From positions 1,633,586-1,697,585 of the forward strand of contig NZ_KI911557.1 in NCBI RefSeq assembly GCF_000515215.1: DNA of 64,000 bases, in the 5' to 3' direction. The stretch is from Methylomonas sp. 11b (GTDB taxonomy: Bacteria > Pseudomonadota > Gammaproteobacteria > Methylococcales > Methylomonadaceae). Shown in pieces: positions 20,384-28,471 of this stretch. The notes beneath the pieces are model-generated. The model saw nothing but the letters and a program-made list of their open reading frames with translations, did no database searches and was not told where the DNA came from. Numbering within the stretch: the first letter of the stretch is position 1; every line of letters begins with the position of its first letter. Made by a program: the position numbers and the translations under genes.

Positions 20384-20965
20384 ATGAAAAACTTGATTCA
20401 TATGCTGGCGTTATGCGGCGCCAGCTTGCTGCTGACGACAGCCAATTGCCAGGCTGCAAACATCTCCTTCAGTCTGGAAAGCGCCAGTAACCCGATTCAC
20501 GTCGGCGACGTGTTCGCTATTGAAGTGGTCGCGCACGACCTCTTCGCCGGCGACAACAGCGATGAGTTATTGGCTTTTGGCTTAAACGCCGCCAGCTCGA
20601 TCTCCGGTCTGTTGGAGTTTCAAGGCAGCACCGTCAATCCGCTGTTTTCCGACGATAGCTTGCTGGTCAATCTACATGCGGCCGGCTCGGCGTTTCCCGG
20701 CATAAGCAGCGATCCATCCAACACACTGTTATTCAATCTGGCGACTTTGCATTTTAAAGCCTTGGCAACCGGCCAAGTTTCGTTGGCTATCGCTTCCGAT
20801 TTGTCCGACTTCAATCAAGGCCTGATCTTTTTGAACCAAGGTCCGATGGCGATTAATGCCAGCCGCAGCTTCGACATCGCGGCCGTGCCATTGCCGCCGT
20901 CTTTGTTGATGTTTGTTAGTGGGGTGGTGGTGAGTTTGGGTGGGTTTCGGCGGAAGCGAGGCTAA
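20384..20965 (+). CDS. Cohesin-like PEP-CTERM anchored protein
   Basis: A 193-aa exported protein: signal peptide (to about residue 25, NCQA), one beta-sandwich-like domain of about 140 aa, then a PEP-CTERM tail VPLPPSLLMF with a hydrophobic helix and basic end GFRRKRG. The single domain has the shape of a cohesin: an opening strand pattern ISFSLES, the NPIHVGDVFAIEV motif corresponding to the cohesin VxxGDxFxVxV, a hydrophobic-Gly-hydrophobic segment, and a late LATLHFKALATGQ strand matching the cohesin LxFxV/AK motif. The call rests on pattern, not on a profile search. The gene starts 63 bp after the dockerin-bearing nuclease, suggesting it is that protein's surface receptor. Confidence 0.72.
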   Translation: MKNLIHMLALCGASLLLTTANCQAANISFSLESASNPIHVGDVFAIEVVAHDLFAGDNSDELLAFGLNAASSISGLLEFQGSTVNPLFSDDSLLVNLHAAGSAFPGISSDPSNTLLFNLATLHFKALATGQVSLAIASDLSDFNQGLIFLNQGPMAINASRSFDIAAVPLPPSLLMFVSGVVVSLGGFRRKRG

Positions 20966-20999
20966 AACTTGATTTAATCCGTTGAGGATTTTGTGTCGC

Positions 21000-21240
21000 T
21001 AACGCGACGGTTTTATCTAATGTCGGTTCTCGGACCGACAACCGAAATACTTTCTTTTGCGTGGCCAAAAGAAAGTATTCAAAGAAAAAGCCACCCGACA
21101 TTCCGCCTTAATCCTCCGCTTCTCGCTTTTGCCGAGGGTTTTCGGAAGGGGCTTCCTGCCCCTCCGAAAACGAGCGGCATCCTTGCCGCTCCCCTGCGGG
21201 CTATTCTCGCCAAAAGCTCCGATGCTCGGGGCGGAATAAC
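21000..21240 (+). repeat. Dispersed repeat, copy 1, left flank of an AT-rich island
   Basis: The core is a 14-bp hairpin: AATACTTTCTTTTG (21046-21059), loop CGTGGC, CAAAAGAAAGTATT (21066-21079). It is preceded by a GTCGG/CCGAC hairpin and followed by GC-rich sequence. The same core recurs in inverted orientation at 22488-22519. Boundaries are approximate. Confidence 0.75.
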
Positions 21241-21540
21241 GAGAAAAAACCGATCCAAGCGGCCTGATAGGACAGTTATTGAATTGGCAGCTTAGTTTCG
21301 CATTGCAGACAGATATAAAACAGACTGATCGAAACCAAAGATATATCCATACTCTATTCACTAGAAGCAAGGTGCCAAGGATGATATATTCCTGTACTTT
21401 TGAAGTGTCGTATTTTTCAACCCCACTTGGGTTGTTAAAGTCACAACCACACATTGAATCAATTACTTAAGCATAAATAAATGGAGTTATACGACAACTG
21501 CATAGGATTTTTGGACATCTAATGTCGTATACATTACGTT

Positions 21541-22095
21541 ATGAGTGAAAGGGAAATGACCAACATCGTAAACAGGATCAGAAATTCTTCCCAATGGCCT
21601 AGCTTTGAGAACTCAAGTCATCTTTCTGATCTCGATACATTAGCTGATGACGCGAATGCGCTTGATACTTTAGAAGGTTACCTGGCCGCGTTAACAATCT
21701 ATCACCAGTTATGCGATGAGATGGCCAAGCTGCTCGTTAAAGATTCCGAGTTTTTCATTCAACTTTCATGTTATCCAACAGGCATCGATTTCCCAAAACC
21801 AAAGCAACAGATGGCAGGTCAAGTTCTTTCTCAGTTAGAGTTTGCCGTCGAATTTGAAGGGAAAACAGAGTTCATTGAAAAGTGTAGGATAATGAACTCG
21901 CTCAGAAACAATGTTTTTCACAATCTCACGAAGCAAACTTCACTTGTAGAGTTGAAAGGTAAACTGAGTCAAATCAGCACTCTATATGAAGAGATCTTCG
22001 AGTTGTTTTCAACGTCGCATGGTTGGTTTTGGCTTTGCTTCAAGGATTTTCGAAAAGATGTGTTCATTGATGAAATTGAAGATGAAAACACATAA
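21541..22095 (+). CDS. HEPN-like protein, possible defence or toxin RNase
   Basis: A 184-aa helical protein, richer in A and T than its neighbours. It carries R122-NNVF-H127 in MNSLRNNVFHNL, which fits the R-X4-H catalytic motif of HEPN ribonucleases, placed after long helices as expected. No antitoxin-like gene (MNT or similar) adjoins. It has no signal peptide. The gene sits between two inverted copies of a dispersed repeat (21000-21240 and 22310-22570), which suggests acquisition as a small island. The HEPN assignment rests on this motif and helical content only. Confidence 0.6.
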   Translation: MSEREMTNIVNRIRNSSQWPSFENSSHLSDLDTLADDANALDTLEGYLAALTIYHQLCDEMAKLLVKDSEFFIQLSCYPTGIDFPKPKQQMAGQVLSQLEFAVEFEGKTEFIEKCRIMNSLRNNVFHNLTKQTSLVELKGKLSQISTLYEEIFELFSTSHGWFWLCFKDFRKDVFIDEIEDENT

Positions 22096-22186
22096 CGAGC
22101 GTATCAATTTGAGCCCAAAAAGTTCCACGGCTATCGCCGTTCTGCATTTCGGGCCAAGTTATATTTAAGGCCCCAAGGCGCAATTC

Positions 22187-22271
22187 GTAGGGCGTCAATA
22201 GGCGCAGCCGTATTTTGCCGCATTTGGCCTTAAAGCATTCGGCGTATTACCCTAACGCTAATGAGCCCTAC
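22187..22271. repeat. Imperfect palindromic element bounded by GTAGGGC/GCCCTAC
   Basis: GTAGGGC (22187-22193) and GCCCTAC (22265-22271) bound an 85-bp imperfect palindrome whose inner parts (GCAGCCGTATT and GGCGTATTACC) are also partly complementary. The form is that of small non-coding dispersed repeats or MITE-like elements. Confidence 0.5.
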
Positions 22272-22309
22272 AAAACTGCGCAAATATTAGCTGGGTTTAA
22301 ACTTCACGG

Positions 22310-22570
22310 CGGGGTTTTCTCCCATATGCCGCGCCGAGCACCGGAGGGTTTGAACGGATTCGCCCGTCAGGGGCGCCGCAGGGATGCGGCGCGTTGCATG
22401 CAGGGGCTGGGAAGCCCCTTCAGGCAACCCCGTTCAAACCCTTCGGCGCGCAGGATCAAAGCGGCATCCGGGCCGCCTTTTCTTTGGATACTTTCTTTTG
22501 GCGGAGCAAAAGAAAGTATCTCGGCTGTCGGGCCGAGACCCGACTTCAAAACACCCGTCGCGATAGCGAC
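22310..22570 (-). repeat. Dispersed repeat, copy 2, right flank of the AT-rich island
   Basis: ATACTTTCTTTTG (22488-22500), loop GCGGAG, CAAAAGAAAGTAT (22507-22519). Read on the minus strand the flanks match copy 1: a GTCGG/CCGAC hairpin before the core and CCAAAGAAAAGGC after it. Together the two copies form a large inverted repeat around the HEPN-like gene. Boundaries are approximate. Confidence 0.75.
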
Positions 22571-22687
22571 ACTTATCCTATTCACCCAGCCCTTAAATAT
22601 CTTCATTCCCCAAATTTTATTGCTCACATTCAGGCCTAACAGTCTGAAACCACCGCCGCTAGAAAGCCGGCAACACATTTGTATTAC

Positions 22688-22727
22688 ATTTCACGAAATC
22701 TTCATTTAGCAATCACAAGTTCATCAC
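22688..22727 (+). promoter_or_regulatory. Four-unit Pho-box array
   Basis: At exact 11-nt steps: ATTTCAC (22688), TCTTCAT (22699), CAATCAC (22710), TCATCAC (22721). All four keep the TCAY core. It lies about 120 bp before the PEP-CTERM/5'-nucleotidase gene pair and its left part resembles the array at 17582. Confidence 0.72.
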
Positions 22728-22848
22728 AAAATTTCCTTAGGCTGTACTTGCTTTACCCATAGCGATAGAAATTTCTCAACCCCAAATGAACGAGCAGCCT
22801 GTGACTTATAACAAAAACGCACGCGCTGTCTTTATCGGAGCACTCTAA

Positions 22849-23403
22849 ATGATCAAAATATCTGTTATTGCCGCAGCATTGCTGTCGGCAATCTGCACGC
22901 AAGCCGAGGCGATTACCCTTAATGCCGACGGCGCTTGGCATGCGTTCGACGTAGACAATTCGGTGTCTAATTCCGGCGGTCTGGAATGGATAGACCTGGA
23001 TAACAATGCTTTAAGCTTTGAATTCACCTTAACCGGCTCGGCGATTTTGCGCGTAGTGGACGCCGGCTTCGCTGGTGATAGATTCAAGATTTTTAACACG
23101 GCCAGCGTAATCGGTGAAACCTCGGCCGCCGTTAACAATTATCCAACTTCTGTTTACAGCGATTTTGACTTGGCTTACGCCAGCTCAGACTACAGCCGCG
23201 GCGAATTTCTGCTGGGTGCCGGCAGTTACCAAATCAGCGGCCTGCTGATCCAATCCGCTCTGGACAATACCTCCGCCGAGATTAACGCCACCGTCGGCGC
23301 TGTCAGCCTGACCGCCGTGCCACTGCCTGCCGCTGCCGGTTTATATGCCGCCGGCGCCGGCCTGCTGGGCTTGGTCTCTCGTCGCCGCAAATCCACTAAA
23401 TAA
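22849..23403 (+). CDS. PEP-CTERM exported protein upstream of the 5'-nucleotidase
   Basis: A 184-aa protein with a signal peptide (MIKISVIAAALLSAICTQAEA) and a C-terminal PEP-CTERM tail VPLPAAAGLYAAGAGLLGL ending in SRRRKSTK. The middle is a beta-rich domain (AWHAFDVDNS, LSFEFTLTGSAILRVVDAGFAGD) typical of many PEP-CTERM passengers; I know no function for it. The 5'-nucleotidase gene starts 11 bp after its stop, so they are one transcript behind the four-unit Pho-box array. It may be a surface partner of that enzyme, which has no anchor of its own; this is inference. Confidence 0.85.
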   Translation: MIKISVIAAALLSAICTQAEAITLNADGAWHAFDVDNSVSNSGGLEWIDLDNNALSFEFTLTGSAILRVVDAGFAGDRFKIFNTASVIGETSAAVNNYPTSVYSDFDLAYASSDYSRGEFLLGAGSYQISGLLIQSALDNTSAEINATVGAVSLTAVPLPAAAGLYAAGAGLLGLVSRRRKSTK

Positions 23404-23414
23404 GGGTTAAACCA

Positions 23415-25190
23415 ATGAAATTAAACAAACTAGCCATAGGCATCGCATTGGGCTTGGGCACACTGGGCGCGGCCAATGCTGTGACCACCATCCCCACCAC
23501 CACGATAAAAATCGTCGCCTTCAACGATTTCCACGGCCAATTGGAATCGCCGGGCACCTTCCGGCAAACACCCACCAGCGCGGCATCCACCAATATTCCG
23601 GTCGGCGGCGTGGATTGGATGGCCGGCTATATCAACGAATTAAAAAACCAAAACCCGAGCACTGTCGTGGTATCGGCAGGCGACATCATCGGCGCGACGC
23701 CGCTGGTTTCCGCGTTGTTTCATGACGAACCGACCATCGAAACCATGAACCGTCTGGGCCTGGAATTCAACGCGGTCGGTAACCATGAATTCGACGAAGG
23801 CAAGACTGAATTAAAACGCATGCAAAACGGCGGCTGTCATCCGACCGATCCTAACTCCTGCCAAGGCGCTTCAGTCGGCACGCCGGTGCCTTTTGAAGGC
23901 GCGGATTTCAAATTCCTGGCTGCCAACGTGGTCGACACCGCCTCCGGCAAAACCCTGTTCCCGCAATACGCGATCAAAGTCATCGGCGGCGTGCGGGTCG
24001 GCTTTATCGGCATGACCTTGAAAGAAACCCCTACCATCGTCACCCCCACCGGCGTGGCCGGCCTGGAGTTCAAAGACGAAGCGGCGACTGTGAATGCCCT
24101 GATTCCAAAATTGCGCGCACGCGGCGTCGAAGCGGTGGTGGTGATGATTCACCAAGGCGGCACGATACCGGTCACCCAAAGTGCCTCTACAATCAACAAT
24201 TGCGATGGCGGCTTGAATGGCTCGCCGATCAAATCCATCGTCAATCAATTGGACGACGAAGTGGATTTGGTGATTTCCGGTCACACTCATCAAGCTTATA
24301 ACTGCCAAATCGCCAACAAAGCCGGCCGCTTGATTTCAGTAACCAGCGCCAATTCGCAAGGCCGGGTATTGACCGACATTGATGTCGCTATCAGCACCGT
24401 CAACGGCGAAGTCAGCAGCGTCAGCGCCGAAAACATTGTCGTTGATCGCAGCAACACGGCCATCACACCGAATGCGGCGATTAAAACCATCGTCGACAAT
24501 TACAAAGCCCTGTCCACACCTATTGCTAACCGAGTGATCGGCAACATCAGCGCAGCGATTACCAGAACCGCTAGCGCTGCCGGCGAATCGGCTTTGGGCG
24601 ATGTGATTGCCGATGCGCAATTGTTAGCAACCCAAAACGTCGGCTTCGGCGAAGCGGTGGTGTCATTCATGAACCCCGGCGGCATCCGCGCCGATTTGAC
24701 CTTTCCGTCCAGCACTGCTGCGGAAGGCGACGGCAAGGTCACTTACGCCGAAGCCTTTACCGTACAACCCTTCGGCAACACCTTAGTGACACTGACCTTG
24801 ACCGGCACGCAAATCCACACTTTGCTGGAGCAACAATTCACCGGTTGTACCGTCGGCTATCCGGCCGGTGCACCAGTTGCGGGCCAAGCGTTCAACCGTA
24901 TCATGCAAGTGTCTAATGGCTTTAGTTACGAATGGAAAGAAAAAGGCACAGCTTGCGATAACGTCGATCCAGCCAGTATCAAGATCAACGGTGTCGTGGT
25001 AGACCCAGCCGCCAGCTATCGAGTTACTGTGAATAATTTCATGGCGGACGGTGGCGACCAATACTATGTGTTGACGCAAGGCACTAACCGCTTGGGCGGC
25101 GCGCTGGATCTGGATGCGTTGGAAAACTACTTTACCGCTAACGGTACTGTAGCCCCCGGCCCGCAGAATCGGATTTTGCCGGCTCCGTAA
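23415..25190 (+). CDS. Exported 5'-nucleotidase / UshA-like metallophosphatase
   Basis: A 591-aa exported phosphohydrolase of the UshA/5'-nucleotidase family, releasing phosphate from nucleotides. Signal peptide to about GAANA. The calcineurin-like domain has FNDFHGQLE, SAGDIIGATP, VGNHEFDEG, MIHQGG and SGHTHQAYN; the C-terminal substrate domain has MNPGGIRADL and QPFGNTLV. Its place beside a secreted DNase and alkaline phosphatases, behind a Pho-box array, fits a chain from DNA to nucleotides to free phosphate. It has no membrane anchor or sorting tail. A strong terminator follows. Confidence 0.93.
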   Translation: MKLNKLAIGIALGLGTLGAANAVTTIPTTTIKIVAFNDFHGQLESPGTFRQTPTSAASTNIPVGGVDWMAGYINELKNQNPSTVVVSAGDIIGATPLVSALFHDEPTIETMNRLGLEFNAVGNHEFDEGKTELKRMQNGGCHPTDPNSCQGASVGTPVPFEGADFKFLAANVVDTASGKTLFPQYAIKVIGGVRVGFIGMTLKETPTIVTPTGVAGLEFKDEAATVNALIPKLRARGVEAVVVMIHQGGTIPVTQSASTINNCDGGLNGSPIKSIVNQLDDEVDLVISGHTHQAYNCQIANKAGRLISVTSANSQGRVLTDIDVAISTVNGEVSSVSAENIVVDRSNTAITPNAAIKTIVDNYKALSTPIANRVIGNISAAITRTASAAGESALGDVIADAQLLATQNVGFGEAVVSFMNPGGIRADLTFPSSTAAEGDGKVTYAEAFTVQPFGNTLVTLTLTGTQIHTLLEQQFTGCTVGYPAGAPVAGQAFNRIMQVSNGFSYEWKEKGTACDNVDPASIKINGVVVDPAASYRVTVNNFMADGGDQYYVLTQGTNRLGGALDLDALENYFTANGTVAPGPQNRILPAP

Positions 25191-25229
25191 GTTTTATGGA
25201 TTAGTTGTAAGCTCTGTAGTGGTACTCGG

Positions 25230-25263
25230 GCCCGCTGGTACGCGATACAGCGGGCTTTTTTTT
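25230..25263 (+). terminator. Rho-independent terminator after the 5'-nucleotidase gene
   Basis: GCCCGCTG (25230-25237) pairs with CAGCGGGC (25248-25255) around a 10-nt loop, then eight or more T. Confidence 0.93.
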
Positions 25264-25324
25264 GCCTGTTCAGTCAAGCAGCAAACAGCATCGATACTCG
25301 ATTATTAATTCGGCCCCCAAATAT

Positions 25325-25446
25325 CGTCGCTCCCGCGCAGGCGGGAGCCTAGCTTCCTTGCAATTAAGGCTGAATCTATACCTTACGTCGCTCCCGCGCA
25401 GGCGGGAGCCTAGCACCTATACTGGATTCCCGCCTCCGCGGGAATG
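25325..25446. repeat. REP-like palindromic units
   Basis: A 29-bp unit starting CGTCGCTCCCGCGCAGGCGG is repeated exactly at 25325-25353 and 25386-25414; each contains the hairpin GCTCCCGC-GCAG-GCGGGAGC-type palindrome. A related hairpin ATTCCCGC-CTCC-GCGGGAAT lies at 25426-25445. These are non-coding repeats between convergent transcripts. Confidence 0.8.
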
Positions 25447-25473
25447 ACGAATCCAGGGATTTTAAGGACGTAA

Positions 25474-26223
25474 TTAATGATGATGTTCATGTCCCATTTG
25501 GGCTTGCACTTTAATCACGAACGGATCGGACTCCTTGTCGCCCAAATCGGCAAAATCGATTACATCGTAGCCATTGACTGGTGTAGGTTGCCAGGGCGCG
25601 GCGTTCAACGGATAAGCGTTTAGCAATTCGGTACGCTCGGAAAACTCGCCATGTTCACGTTCAATCAACGCCGGCAAGGCCACATCCAACCGCATCACCA
25701 CATGCCATTGGGTGTCCGCGACTTTGCCTTGGTATTCGCGAGTCGGGATGCCGTCGGTCCATTCGATTTCTTCGGCTGTGAGTTTGTCCAGCAGTTGGCT
25801 ATCCAGCAACAGCGCCAATTTTTGCCAGGACGGGGTGATGTCCAGCATCCGTAAGTCGCCAGCTTGAAACTCGATTGCCCGTTGGTCTTGGTGATAGAGC
25901 TTACGGTGAATCAGCTCCTGGCCGTCGCGCTGCCACAGTTCGCCCAAGCCCCGTTGCGGCCTTTCTATCGTAATCTGCTGGCTATCGCGCCAGAAGCGCC
26001 AGCTGACTTCTGCGGGCAGTGCTTCGTGTTCTTCGTGTTCGTGCTCTTCGCCCGTGCGGGTGGTGACAAACTCGGCGGCTACCGCCGGCAAGTTTGCCGA
26101 AGATAGCTCGATAATCTGCGTGTTGGCGGCATGCTTGGCCGGCACATGACTGCACGCTGCCAAAACGATCAATAAGCCCAGAGCAAACAGTTTGGGTAAA
26201 AACTTGAAAATAGTGTTGAACAT
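25474..26223 (-). CDS. His-rich lipoprotein next to phoA
   Basis: A 249-aa predicted lipoprotein: signal peptide with lipobox LAAC, mature protein beginning SHVPAKH. Two metal-binding-like stretches stand out, EEHEHEEHEAL near residue 60 and GHEHHH at the very C-terminus. The middle (WRFWRDSQQITIERP, GELWQRDG, YHQDQRAIEFQ) is soluble and unfamiliar to me. It lies 80 bp downstream of phoA, with a terminator-like hairpin between. Zinc or another metal for the phosphatase is a possible role, but that is only a guess from the histidines and context. Confidence 0.75.
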   Translation of the reverse strand: MFNTIFKFLPKLFALGLLIVLAACSHVPAKHAANTQIIELSSANLPAVAAEFVTTRTGEEHEHEEHEALPAEVSWRFWRDSQQITIERPQRGLGELWQRDGQELIHRKLYHQDQRAIEFQAGDLRMLDITPSWQKLALLLDSQLLDKLTAEEIEWTDGIPTREYQGKVADTQWHVVMRLDVALPALIEREHGEFSERTELLNAYPLNAAPWQPTPVNGYDVIDFADLGDKESDPFVIKVQAQMGHEHHH

Positions 26224-26246
26224 GGATCCTGCACTTTAGCGGTATT

Positions 26247-26280
26247 CAAAAAAAATCAGGGACGGCTAGCGTCCCTGATT
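26247..26280 (-). terminator. Rho-independent terminator after phoA
   Basis: On the minus strand AATCAGGGACG and CGTCCCTGATT pair around five bases and run into eight T. It separates phoA from the His-rich lipoprotein gene, whose expression would need read-through or its own promoter. Confidence 0.85.
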
Positions 26281-26303
26281 CGGTTTCGGGAAAGGTTCCC
26301 GGA

Positions 26304-27917
26304 CTATTTGCGCATGCCTAGCGCATCAGCCATCACATGATAAATCACGTTTTGTTCCAGCGTACCACGCACCAGATAGGCGCCAGGGCCGTCCGCATAG
26401 ATAGCCACGTCTTCGCCGGCGTGGGTTTCCGCGCTCATCGGTACTGTAGCTTCCTGCATGTAGTTAGGGTTGGCTGTATCAACCGCTGTCAAATCAGGAC
26501 GCAGTTTGCTACCTGCATAAGCAGCGGCCACGGTGCCTTCGTTGGCTGGATTAAATTCCTTGCGTTGCAAGCCGCCGGTCCAACCCGGACCGTTAGCATA
26601 CGACAAGGTGGTGTAAGGCAAACCCAAAGAATCCTTCAGGGTAACGCCGTCAACCGCGGTTTGACCCAGGATAGGGTTACCGCGCGACGGATAGCCGGCG
26701 ATGGTGAACACATGGCTATGATCGGCAGTCACCAGGATCAAAGTATCTTCGTCGCGGGTCAGTTGTTTGGCTTTTTTCACTGCATCCGACAGCGCAACAG
26801 TATCGGTCAAGGCCCGGTAAGCGTTACCTGCGTGGTGAGCATGGTCGATCCGGCCGGCTTCCACCATCAAGTAATAACCTTTGCGGTTTTTTTCCAGAAT
26901 TTTGATGGCTTTTTCGGTCATCTCATTCAAGGACGGTTCGCCGGCGGCGTCTTGCGCGCGGTCAGCTTCATAGCGCATGTGCGAACGTTCGAATAAACCC
27001 AACAAATGATCGGTAGACGCTGGATTTACCGCATCGAACTGGGCTTTGTTCCAGACGTAGTCGGAATTATTGTATTGCGCGGTCCATTCTAAGGTTAGAT
27101 CGCGGCCATCGGCGCGGCGGCCTTTTTGGGTTGGGTATTCGGGGTCGGCAACAGTATTGGGCATAAAGTAGCTACGACCGCCACCCAAAGCCACTTCCAG
27201 GCCATCGCCGTAAGGGAATTCCAGCAACTGGCGGGCGATGTCTTTTACGGTAGCGCCGGCTGGCAAGTTGCTGTCGGCTTCCCAATCGCGGTTGGAAATA
27301 TGTGCGTAATTCACGGCTGGCGTGGCGTGGGTAAAGCGGGCGGTTGTGACTACGCCGGTGGACATGCCGCGTTCTTCGGCACGTTCCAGGATGGTTTTCA
27401 CACTTTTCGCAGCAGTGACTTCCGCGCTAGGCTCGGTGCGGTTGATAGTTTGATCAACGGAAATAGCGCCGTCATTGGTTTTGATACCGGCGACCATGGC
27501 GGTAGCGGTAGGCGCGGAATCCGAGGTTTGTTGATTCGCGCTGGCCGTAACGGAATGGGCCATATTGTTAAATTTCTCAAACGCCAGACGATTGAACTCG
27601 CCATCGCGCCCGGCCATTTGGCCTTCCAAAATTCTAGCAGCGGTGACGGTGGATATACCCATACCGTCACCGACGAACAAGATGACATTTTTGGCTTTGC
27701 GCAGTTGCTCTACGTCTCGTTTATTGACCAATACCGCAGCTTCGCCGGCTTTGAACCATTCAACGCCGGATGTCGGTACTTGGCTGGATTGCGCAGGTCT
27801 ATGATAGCCATGATGATCGCGGTCGGCATGATCGTGGGCTACTGCGGCTACCGATAAGGTAAAACCGAAGGCGCCGACAGCTACCGCCGCCAGTTTTTGT
27901 GGATGTGTTTTTTTCAT
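26304..27917 (-). CDS. phoA: Periplasmic alkaline phosphatase (PhoA type)
   Basis: A 537-aa zinc/magnesium alkaline phosphatase hydrolysing phosphomonoesters. Signal peptide MKKTHPQKLAAVAVGAFGFTL up to about VAHDHA; the mature N-terminus is His/Asp-rich (HDHADRDHHGYH). Motifs: FVGDGMGIST for metal binding, the nucleophilic serine in TSDSAPTATAM, EAGRIDHAHHAG, TADHSHVF and SAETHAGEDV. The ATG at 27917 has AGGGG six bases upstream. A well-formed Pho box lies about 50 bp before the start. Confidence 0.96.
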   Translation of the reverse strand: MKKTHPQKLAAVAVGAFGFTLSVAAVAHDHADRDHHGYHRPAQSSQVPTSGVEWFKAGEAAVLVNKRDVEQLRKAKNVILFVGDGMGISTVTAARILEGQMAGRDGEFNRLAFEKFNNMAHSVTASANQQTSDSAPTATAMVAGIKTNDGAISVDQTINRTEPSAEVTAAKSVKTILERAEERGMSTGVVTTARFTHATPAVNYAHISNRDWEADSNLPAGATVKDIARQLLEFPYGDGLEVALGGGRSYFMPNTVADPEYPTQKGRRADGRDLTLEWTAQYNNSDYVWNKAQFDAVNPASTDHLLGLFERSHMRYEADRAQDAAGEPSLNEMTEKAIKILEKNRKGYYLMVEAGRIDHAHHAGNAYRALTDTVALSDAVKKAKQLTRDEDTLILVTADHSHVFTIAGYPSRGNPILGQTAVDGVTLKDSLGLPYTTLSYANGPGWTGGLQRKEFNPANEGTVAAAYAGSKLRPDLTAVDTANPNYMQEATVPMSAETHAGEDVAIYADGPGAYLVRGTLEQNVIYHVMADALGMRK

Positions 27918-27965
27918 GTGTTGCCCCTAGAGCGATGTTCGGAGCCGCAACATTAGCGCGCGAAT

Positions 27966-27983
27966 ATGACAGTTGCGTGACCA
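27966..27983 (-). promoter_or_regulatory. Pho box upstream of phoA
   Basis: On the minus strand TGGTCAC-GCAA-CTGTCAT: one consensus and one near-consensus unit at the 11-nt period, about 50 bp before the phoA ATG. Confidence 0.8.
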
Positions 27984-28076
27984 TTCCACCATCCAAAAGC
28001 GTTGTTTAAGCAACGCTAAGTCCGAAACGAAGTCTCATCGAAACTGCGTATTTTTGAGTAAAAAATAGCTTAGGGA

Positions 28077-28117
28077 TTGACTTGATTCCATATTTCAATT
28101 ATTGTTGAAATATGGAA
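28077..28117 (+). promoter_or_regulatory. ars promoter and ArsR operator
   Basis: TTCCATATTTCAA (28086-28098) and TTGAAATATGGAA (28105-28117) form a perfect 13-bp inverted repeat around six bases, the expected form of an ArsR operator. A -35-like TTGACT (28077-28082) and -10-like TATTGT (28100-28105) overlap it, so bound repressor would block RNA polymerase. The right arm contains the arsR ATG. Confidence 0.82.
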
Positions 28118-28471
28118 AATAAAACTGCTGTGATCGCCCTGGCCGCACTGGCCCAAGAATCCCGTTTGGCTATTTACCGCGCCTTGGTCCAGGCTGGCCC
28201 GGACGGTTTGGCCGCCGGAAAAATCAGCGAAGCCACCGGTATTGCACCGTCTTCCTTATCGTTTCATTTGAAGGAATTGACTTACGCTAACTTGGTGAGC
28301 TCGCGCAACGAAAGCCGTTTCGTGATCTATACCGCCCACTTTGCGGCGATGAATGAACTGCTGGCGTTCCTGACCGAGAATTGTTGCAACGGCAACGCCT
28401 GCTTGTCGCTTTCCGCCTGTTCCGGCAGTACCGACTCTTTACCCTCAAACCCGACCGACACTCCATCATGA
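28112..28471 (+). CDS. arsR: ArsR-family arsenic-responsive repressor
   Basis: A 119-aa winged-helix repressor of the ArsR/SmtB family. The DNA-reading helix is in TGIAPSSLSFHLKEL. The metalloid site is C-terminal: C91, C92, C97 and C103 in ENCCNGNACLSLSAC, resembling the C-terminal cysteine site described for Acidithiobacillus ArsR rather than the classical helix-3 CVC motif. Arsenite binding would release the operator that overlaps its own start codon. It heads the ars operon and overlaps arsC by 4 bp. Confidence 0.92.
   Translation: MENKTAVIALAALAQESRLAIYRALVQAGPDGLAAGKISEATGIAPSSLSFHLKELTYANLVSSRNESRFVIYTAHFAAMNELLAFLTENCCNGNACLSLSACSGSTDSLPSNPTDTPS

Noticed and set aside
21536..22098. 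CGTTATG before and CATAACG after the HEPN-like gene, resembling integron cassette ends
   Set aside because: Neither matches the attC core patterns RYYYAAC/GTTRRRY properly, no long imperfect attC stem could be built, and no other cassette is adjacent.
25325..25446. CRISPR array
   Set aside because: Only two exact repeat copies and one related palindrome, no evenly sized spacers and no cas genes; REP-like units fit better.
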